Shown here: positions 1 to 4,641 of the stretch, piece after piece | Numbering within the stretch: position 1 is the stretch's first letter | Layout: every line of letters begins with the position of its first letter | Source of the DNA: Porticoccus sp. | Lineage (GTDB): Bacteria; Pseudomonadota; Gammaproteobacteria; Pseudomonadales; Porticoccaceae | Direction of reading: 5' to 3' | Assembly (NCBI GenBank): GCA_002685455.1 | Contig: NYXF01000127.1 | Location: 1 to 6,436 of the forward strand | Length of the DNA stretch: 6,436 bases | The notes under the pieces: generated by a model | Database searches by the model: none | Told to the model about the DNA's origin: nothing | The model's input: only the letters and a program-made list of their open reading frames with translations | Translations under genes and position numbers: made by a program

Positions 1-1721
1 GCTGTGTTAGTTGCTACATCTGAAGCTACTGACGAGCTTAAAGAAGTTGACGAACCAGATATAGTTGCTGCAGTTATACTTTTAATTAAAGCAAGAGATG
101 TTACTTCCGAATCCATTAAAGCACCCGCACTAGTTACGTTTGAGGTATTTGCAGTTAATTTTGCTGTGTTAGTTGCAACATCACTTGCGACTGATGAGCT
201 TAAAGAAGTAAATGAACCTGAAATTGTTTCACCTATGTCAGAAATATTTACATTAGTTAATAATCCACCATTTCCAATAAACTGTTTAGCTGTAATATTT
301 CTACTTGAACTTATATGACCTGAGGCTGTTATGTTACCATTAAAACGATGTAAGTCAGTTACAGCATCTCCAAAAGTAGAATTACCTGTTACTTCTATAG
401 CACCAAATGTAACATCTGCTGTCGTAACTAAAGATTGATTAATTGCTTTTACCGATGCTAAATCAGATAATTCTGAATCCATCAATGCACCCGCTGCTGC
501 TACTGAAGTAGATGAAATGGAACCTGAAATTGTTGCTGCGGTTAATCCTTTAATTAATGCAAGGGATGTTACTTCCGAATCCATTAAAGCGCCTGCTGAT
601 GCTACTGAAGTAGCTGAAATAGCACCTGATATTGTAGTTGCTGCTGTTCTTACTACACCTAAACTAACATTAGCATGGCTTATTCTTTTTTCTGTACCAT
701 TATCTGAAATTATAAATTCATCTTGGGTAGCATGAGGAACATCGGATAATTCATTTAAAGCATCAATGTCAAAAGAATCTGCTGCTACACCAGTTAACTG
801 GGAACCATCACCAACAAAAACAGATGCACTAATATAACCACTTGAACTTATATTACTTGAAGCTGTTACAGGTAAATTTAATTCTATTTCTAAGGATTTA
901 AATGCTGCTGCAACTACATTATTAGCTTCAATAGATACTGTGTCTGAACCAAATTGTAATCCTGTGTCTGCATCTCCTGTATGACTAACTAAGATATCTG
1001 CATTTAATGTTCTTGCTGTAATAGTTCCACTTGCACTTATATCTCCTGAGGCTGTTACGTTACCTGTAATATTAATATCATCTGATATAGCATTACCTAA
1101 TGTAACATCACCTGTTGCTGTAAGGTTTGCGAACTCTACATTATCACCTGTAGTTAATCCTTGGTCAATTGCTTTTACTGATGCTAAATCAGTAAGTTCT
1201 GAATCCATTAATGCACCTGCTGCTGCTACTGAAGTGGCAGAAATAGAACCTGAAATTGTTGCGGCCGTTAATCCTTTAATTAATGCTAAAGATGTTACCT
1301 CTGAATCCATCAATGCACCTGCTGAAGTTACATTTGATGTGTTTGCTGTTACTTTAGCTGTGTTAGTTGCAACATCACTTGCGACTGATGAGCTTAAAGA
1401 AGTAAATGAACCTGAAATTGTTGCAGCTGTTATGCTTTTAATTAATGCCAAAGAAGTTACTTCTGAATCCATTAATGCACCAGCTGACGCTACTGAAGTA
1501 GCTGAAAGAGAACCAGATATAGTTGCTGCGGTTAATCCTTTAATTAAAGCTAAGGAAGTTACCTCTGAATCCATTAAGGCTCCAGCTGTTGTTACAGCTG
1601 CAGCTGCTAAGTTAGTTATGCCTGCACCGTTTCCATTATATCGTGCCTGTATTGATGATGCTGTTATTTGATTAAGCTCGGCATTTGATCCCGAGACTAT
1701 GACCTTTTTCCATTCTGCCAT
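1..1721 (-). CDS. Repeat-rich phage tail-fibre-like structural protein, 3' end cut by the window
   Basis: Start ATG is at 1721-1719 and 573 complete codons follow without a stop to the left edge, so the C-terminus is missing. The N-terminus MAEWKKVIVSGS, followed by AELNQITAS, resembles the start of many marine phage virion proteins (from memory, not searched). Seven GALMDSE motifs begin at residues 47, 81, 135, 169, 377, 411 and 533. TASG-type units lie near residues 223-232, 286-294 and 464-472. GDGSQLTGV (residues 304-312), with looser relatives at 30-37 and 483-490, is typical of phage fibre shafts. Residues 104-132 and 502-530 contain LSSSVASDVATNTAK-type stretches that could be short coiled coils. 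I see no Cys, one Trp (residue 4) and two Pro. A virion role, probably an elongated fibre, is inferred; which appendage it belongs to is unknown. It lies 39 bases after the preceding fibre gene. No Shine-Dalgarno sequence precedes the start, and the leader is A-rich. Any C-terminal receptor-binding or chaperone domain lies outside the window. Confidence 0.85.
   Translation of the reverse strand, partial: MAEWKKVIVSGSNAELNQITASSIQARYNGNGAGITNLAAAAVTTAGALMDSEVTSLALIKGLTAATISGSLSATSVASAGALMDSEVTSLALIKSITAATISGSFTSLSSSVASDVATNTAKVTANTSNVTSAGALMDSEVTSLALIKGLTAATISGSISATSVAAAGALMDSELTDLASVKAIDQGLTTGDNVEFANLTATGDVTLGNAISDDINITGNVTASGDISASGTITARTLNADILVSHTGDADTGLQFGSDTVSIEANNVVAAAFKSLEIELNLPVTASSNISSSGYISASVFVGDGSQLTGVAADSFDIDALNELSDVPHATQDEFIISDNGTEKRISHANVSLGVVRTAATTISGAISATSVASAGALMDSEVTSLALIKGLTAATISGSISSTSVAAAGALMDSELSDLASVKAINQSLVTTADVTFGAIEVTGNSTFGDAVTDLHRFNGNITASGHISSSRNITAKQFIGNGGLLTNVNISDIGETISGSFTSLSSSVASDVATNTAKLTANTSNVTSAGALMDSEVTSLALIKSITAATISGSSTSLSSSVASDVATNT
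163..228 (-). repeat. 66-base perfect direct repeat, copy 2 of 2
   Basis: This block is identical over 66 bases to 1357-1422 and mismatches on both flanks. It encodes residues 499-520 of the leftmost gene (TISGSFTSLSSSVASDVATN and on). The copies are 1,194 bases, or 398 codons, apart, so recombination between them would stay in frame. A diverged third copy is at 1-66, with 13 differences by my count. Confidence 0.9.
1357..1422 (-). repeat. 66-base perfect direct repeat, copy 1 of 2
   Basis: Identical base for base to 163-228, including all third codon positions. It encodes residues 101-122 of the leftmost gene. Neighbouring GALMDSE units in the same gene have synonymous differences, so complete identity here points to recent duplication or gene conversion rather than only protein-level constraint. 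Confidence 0.9.
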
Positions 1722-1760
1722 TGTTGTATTTTTTTATTATTTATTATACATATATTTATT
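1722..1760 (-). promoter_or_regulatory. 39-base AT-only-like gap with two AATAAATA late-promoter-like boxes
   Basis: Read on the minus strand, AATAAATA occurs at 1760-1753 and again at 1745-1738, and TATAAT at 1748-1743. AATAAATA differs from the T4 late promoter TATAAATA at the first base only, and from memory fits the NATAAATA motif described for marine T4-like phages. The boxes lie 16-40 bases before the ATG at 1721. No purine-rich ribosome binding site is seen; the sequence before the start is AAAAAAATACAACA. In so AT-rich a gap, chance matches are likely, so this is only a candidate. Confidence 0.35.
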
Positions 1761-3644
1761 TTAAAGACCCATGTAAAAAGCTGAAGAAGAATATACTAAC
1801 CCCCCTGTTATTGCTGTGGGTAAAGCATTTAATGCTCCAAATCTTAAAACACCATCTTTTGTCATTTGTAGTTTTTCATCTTGACCATTACTATTTGCTA
1901 TTTTTATTAAAAAAGGTGAATCTTCAGTTCCTGATTTTAATGTTATAACTGTTTTAGAAAATGAACCTGTAGATCCTATTATATTTTTACTTGCACTTAT
2001 AATTGATGATGTTATAGGTGCAGATAAAGTTATACTTGAACCTTTTATTTCTGTAGGGGTATTTTCGTTAGATACTTGTACAACATCACTGTCGTTTATT
2101 CCTAAAATATTATGTGTAGTTCCTCCGGTTTTTTTACCTTGAATAAATTTATTATTTACATTTAGTTTTAAAAATTCATTTAATTTTACATTACCCGAGG
2201 CTGTTATATTACCTATAAATGTATGTGTATCTAAAATTTCATCCCCAAATTTGGTTGAACCACTTGAAAATATTATTGAAGAAGTTACTATTGAAGATGT
2301 TATAGATAATGTACTTACAGTAGTAGCTTTTAAATGTTTTACTGTTAAAATATTTGTTATAGTTGCATCAGAAGCAGTAATTTGGTTTCCTATTATATTT
2401 CTACTTGAACTTATATTACCTGAAGATGTTACATTTGCAAATGTTATATTACTACCTGTTGTTGCAAAACCAGATAAATCTTGATCTCCTGTGTTTGTTC
2501 CACTTAAATTTGAACCTACTATTGTTCCACTTGCACTTATAATTGAGGCTGTTGTTGGTGCAGATAAATTTATATTTGATCCTGCGATAAGTGTGGCATT
2601 AGGTGTAGTACTATCCCCAAATTGATATGTTTCTATACCATTTACTATTGCTCTTAAAATAACTGGATTTGCAGGACTTTGAAATTCTAATATATTATCA
2701 CCAGTTGCAATAAAATTATTTGCAACTATATTTCCACTTGCACTTATATTACCTGAGGCTGTTATATGACCTTTAGATGTATCAAAAATTATAGTATCTG
2801 TCCCCCCATAAAAATCTCCTAATGTTGGGTGCTTACTACCACTAAAACCAAATCTTATAGTGTGTGGATCTGTATTTGCTATATTATTAGCACCAGGAAG
2901 ACTACCACTACCCATCAATATATAAGATCCTATTTGAACACTATCTCCCTTAACGCTGTATATTTTAGTAGCACCTTGACTATATAATTCTACTTCGTGT
3001 GCTCCACCAAATTGAGTTCTTCCTGATCCCTGAACTCCTGCTGTGAAAGTACCTAGTACTATTGGGTCTATAATTGGTACATCATTAGCATTAAGTAATC
3101 GGGCATCACCCCCTTCATTTTTTACACCTAAATTTGTATCTGAATCAAAATCAACAAGACGTAATGTAAGTGGACTGTTACCTTCTAAATAACTAAAAGC
3201 ACCTGATACTGCAGTTATACTGCTTGCTGTTATTGTTCCACTTGCACTTATATTACCTGAAGCAGTTATATTTAAACCACCAAGTAAGCTATTTCCATTT
3301 AAATTTATGTCTTGAGTGGCTGTATGATTTCCTAAATTATCCCCACTTGCTTCTGCAGCTGCTAGTGAAGCTGAAGTGAAAATTCCACCGCCTATACTAA
3401 TTTGACTTCCATAAACAATACCACTAGCGCTTATTTCTCCTGACGCGGTTATATGCTGGAAACTTACGTTATCTCCTAAAAAATCTCTACCACCCGCAAT
3501 ACCAGCTGCTGATATAGTTACTGTAGGAGTATCTTGTTGAGATATATTTACTATATTTCCTGTATTATTGTCAGTAATTGTTATAGAATTATCCCTAGAG
3601 GATACTTCCGTAGTATTAGTGGAAATATTTAGGTTAGTAGCCAT
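1761..3644 (-). CDS. Phage tail-fibre-like protein with ITASGNISASG repeats, complete (627 residues)
   Basis: Complete frame from ATG at 3644-3642 to TAA at 1763-1761. The N-terminus (residues 1-52, starting MATNLNISTNTTEVSSRDNS) is a separate Thr/Asn-rich segment and may be the anchor. ITASG[NE]ISASG lies at residues 65-75, 126-136 and 294-304, with looser copies at 368-373, 405-416, 479-486 and 547-558. Residues about 150-290 have more varied sequence and may be an inserted globular domain. A module around LSAP is duplicated at residues 347-378 and 529-558. The C-terminus (KDGVLRFGALNALPTAITGG, then LVYSSSAFYMGL) resembles short ends of marine phage structural proteins. There is no Cys or Trp and no recognisable S74 chaperone domain. 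An elongated virion fibre role is inferred from composition and repeats. The start follows the 127-residue gene by 8 bases. The only Shine-Dalgarno-like AGAGGT (3668-3663) is 18 bases away, unusually far. No alternative ATG, GTG or TTG lies between it and the in-frame stop at 3671-3669. Confidence 0.9.
   Translation of the reverse strand: MATNLNISTNTTEVSSRDNSITITDNNTGNIVNISQQDTPTVTISAAGIAGGRDFLGDNVSFQHITASGEISASGIVYGSQISIGGGIFTSASLAAAEASGDNLGNHTATQDINLNGNSLLGGLNITASGNISASGTITASSITAVSGAFSYLEGNSPLTLRLVDFDSDTNLGVKNEGGDARLLNANDVPIIDPIVLGTFTAGVQGSGRTQFGGAHEVELYSQGATKIYSVKGDSVQIGSYILMGSGSLPGANNIANTDPHTIRFGFSGSKHPTLGDFYGGTDTIIFDTSKGHITASGNISASGNIVANNFIATGDNILEFQSPANPVILRAIVNGIETYQFGDSTTPNATLIAGSNINLSAPTTASIISASGTIVGSNLSGTNTGDQDLSGFATTGSNITFANVTSSGNISSSRNIIGNQITASDATITNILTVKHLKATTVSTLSITSSIVTSSIIFSSGSTKFGDEILDTHTFIGNITASGNVKLNEFLKLNVNNKFIQGKKTGGTTHNILGINDSDVVQVSNENTPTEIKGSSITLSAPITSSIISASKNIIGSTGSFSKTVITLKSGTEDSPFLIKIANSNGQDEKLQMTKDGVLRFGALNALPTAITGGLVYSSSAFYMGL
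1971..2060 (-). repeat. LSAP module, copy 2 (residues 529-558)
   Basis: Second copy of the module at 2511-2606, with a two-residue length difference on the N-terminal side and moderate substitution. It sits just before the short C-terminal domain, while the first copy is central. This suggests an old internal duplication of a shaft segment. Confidence 0.75.
2511..2606 (-). repeat. LSAP module, copy 1 (residues 347-378)
   Basis: The pattern TP-x(4,6)-I-x-GS-x-I-x-LSAP-x-T-x-SIISAS is shared with 1971-2060. LSAP is at residue 360 here and 540 in the other copy, exactly 180 residues (540 bases) apart. At DNA level ttgcacttataattga and ggtgcagataaa are identical in both copies; the rest has drifted. 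Confidence 0.75.
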
Positions 3645-3652
3645 ATTAATTA

Positions 3653-4036
3653 TTAAACTGTTACCTCTTTATTAAGCTTTATTTTTCCTTCTATTAACCT
3701 GGTAACATAACTACCACTTACTACTTCTAAATCATACTTAGCTTCATTAAAATCAAAAGCTGATGAAGAAGCTGCGGATATAAATACTCCTATACTACCT
3801 GAAGAAAGTGGATTAGTTCCATTTGACCCCGAAAAATTTAAACCGGTGCCATCAGAATCTAAAGAAGATGATAAAGATGCATATAAAGTGCTGTCTGAAC
3901 CAAAACCCGATCTAATTTGCATTCGAGCTTGGTAATTTGTTAGATCGACTCTATTTCCATCACCATCTCTCCATACTATTTCAAAATCTGTGGTTGCTCC
4001 TTGTTCTATAACGAAGCTGTATCTGCCTGCTGCCAT
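3653..4036 (-). CDS. Small phage structural protein, possible baseplate/fibre adaptor (127 residues)
   Basis: Complete frame from ATG at 4036-4034 to TAA at 3655-3653. It begins MAAGRYSFVIEQGATTDFEI and continues with WRDGDGNRVDLTNYQARMQI. This resembles a family of short marine T4-like phage virion proteins and, more loosely, the N-terminal beta domain of siphophage baseplate upper proteins (BppU-N-like). Both comparisons are from memory. The middle (residues about 45-85) is Ser/Gly-rich. The end, with GSIGVFISAASSSAF, YDLEVVSGSYVTRLIEGKI and LNKEVTV, suggests further beta strands. I see no signal peptide or membrane segment. It ends 8 bases before the 627-residue fibre gene, so the two are almost certainly co-transcribed, and an adaptor or anchor role for the fibre is a reasonable inference. 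No Shine-Dalgarno sequence precedes the start. The DNA stays AT-rich, and no truncation or frameshift is seen. Confidence 0.88.
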   Translation of the reverse strand: MAAGRYSFVIEQGATTDFEIVWRDGDGNRVDLTNYQARMQIRSGFGSDSTLYASLSSSLDSDGTGLNFSGSNGTNPLSSGSIGVFISAASSSAFDFNEAKYDLEVVSGSYVTRLIEGKIKLNKEVTV

Positions 4037-4043
4037 AATATTT

Positions 4044-4051
4044 TGTTTATA
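4044..4051 (-). promoter_or_regulatory. Candidate late-promoter-like box TATAAACA
   Basis: On the minus strand TATAAACA at 4051-4044 matches the T4 late box TATAAATA at 7 of 8 positions, but is only 7 bases from the ATG at 4036, which would leave almost no leader. A perfect sigma-70-like TATAAT at 4068-4063 is better placed but lacks a good -35 element. Either could drive the 127-residue gene and the fibre genes after it. AT-richness makes both weak evidence. Confidence 0.25.
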
Positions 4052-4057
4052 AATATG

Positions 4058-4099
4058 AAAAAATTATAGGGGGCCTAAATAAAAACTAATAAGTTTTTA
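4058..4099 (-). terminator. Weak hairpins after the rightmost gene, possible terminator
   Basis: Immediately after the stop codon at 4107-4105, the minus strand reads an 8-base-pair inverted repeat, TAAAAACT/AGTTTTTA, with a 4-base loop (4099-4080). Next comes a 4-base-pair TAGG/CCTA stem (4077-4067) and then a run of six T (4063-4058). The stems are weak, one almost purely AT and the other short, so neither is a convincing intrinsic terminator, but their position between two genes fits partial termination. Confidence 0.3.
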
Positions 4100-4104
4100 C
4101 TTTG

Positions 4105-4641
4105 TTATCCACAATGATAGGTACAACCTACTAATTTCATTTTATAAGTTTGTCCATCATGTATAACGTCTGTTGTGTCCGAAGAGAAGTCACAATCTTG
4201 TGTAATTTTAGCTACTGTGTAATTATGTAGTAAATCGTCATCTTGTTTCATTCCTAATCCTTCTATTGCAGATGTTGTAATGTAATCTCCGTTTTCTAAA
4301 TTACCATTTATATTACAAACCATTATAGCACCTTCACCAACTGAGTTGATTATTAATTTATTATTTGTTTCTACTTTGTCAAATGTTACAAGATTTCCAA
4401 ATTTATTTTCTCTAGTACTATTTTCATCTTCAGCATTTGATATTACGCCAAATACTTTTTTATCATTTATTTGGGTAGATAATGCTACTTTGGGTAATGC
4501 CTCATTAATTGTTGGAATATTTTCTGCTACATCATTATTTGCGTTATGATAAGTTCCTGTAGATACTACTATATATCCAACTTTGTTATTATAATCTGAT
4601 ATTTGACCTATAGAAGGTAAATTATAGTGTTGGCCTGTAAA
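4105..4641 (-). other. Distinct C-terminal domain (about 178 residues) of the VGIGT protein
   Basis: The repeat grammar stops and a compact, less repetitive domain covers residues 599-776. Landmarks in order are FTGQHYNLP, GYIVVSTGTYHNAN, INEALPKVALS, DKKVFGVISNAEDE, INSVGEGAIMVC, GNLENGDYITTSAIEGLGMK, LHNYTVAKITQDCDF and LVGCTYHCG. I recall similar ends on many marine viral proteins, possibly including algal large DNA viruses, but cannot search. A general likeness to self-cleaving or trimerising fibre-end domains (Peptidase_G2-like) is a guess. The clustered Cys and His (CTYHC) could bind metal or form disulfides. Confidence 0.6.

Larger units (their letters stand above)
105..1583 (-). repeat. 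Seven GALMDSE repeats, partly a 34-residue (102-base) tandem unit
   Basis: Within the leftmost gene the motif GALMDSE[VL] occurs seven times. Successive starts are 34, 54, 34, 208, 34 and 122 residues apart. The common unit is GALMDSEVTSLALIKGLTAA followed by TISGSxSxTSVAx. A second unit type has GALMDSELxDLASVKAI and comes directly after a first-type unit at residues 135/169 and 377/411. The 54-residue interval equals 34 plus a 20-residue insert containing the VASDVATNTAK stretch. The long gaps carry TASG and GDGSQLTGV modules. This is directly visible in the translation. Confidence 0.9.
1971..3452 (-). repeat. Seven ITASGNISASG-type repeats in the 627-residue fibre
   Basis: Copies start at residues 65, 126, 294, 368, 405, 479 and 547. 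The first three are near perfect (ITASG[NE]ISASG) and the rest are degenerate (SIISASGTIVGS, VTSSGNISSSRN, NITASGNV, SIISASKNIIGS). Many are preceded by an N-[IV]-x-F element, such as GDNVSFQH or GSNITFAN, one strand upstream. The same grammar appears in the gene to the left. Spacing is irregular, about 37 to 168 residues, so this is a scattered module rather than a strict tandem repeat. Confidence 0.85.

Noticed and set aside
4..1671. Open plus-strand frames rich in similar repeats opposite the leftmost gene
   Set aside because: They are mirror images of the GALMDSE repeats on the minus strand. The long uninterrupted minus frame with recognisable phage motifs is the coding one; low-complexity AT-rich codons keep the opposite frames open.
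1..1721. Regularly spaced repeats as a CRISPR array or diversity-generating retroelement target
   Set aside because: Repeats are in frame, protein-coding and unevenly spaced, with no spacers of uniform size. No reverse transcriptase is present, and copies differ in mixed ways or not at all rather than mainly at adenines.
3645..3662. Non-ATG start for the 627-residue fibre closer to AGAGGT
   Set aside because: The only in-frame candidates are ATA or ATT codons, which are very rare starts. ATG at 3644 gives the MATN-type N-terminus expected of such proteins.
4048..4055. Perfect TATAAATA on the plus strand, a T4-like late promoter facing right
   Set aside because: It would transcribe antisense into the rightmost gene, and no plus-strand gene is supported. 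In so AT-rich a gap a chance match is likely.
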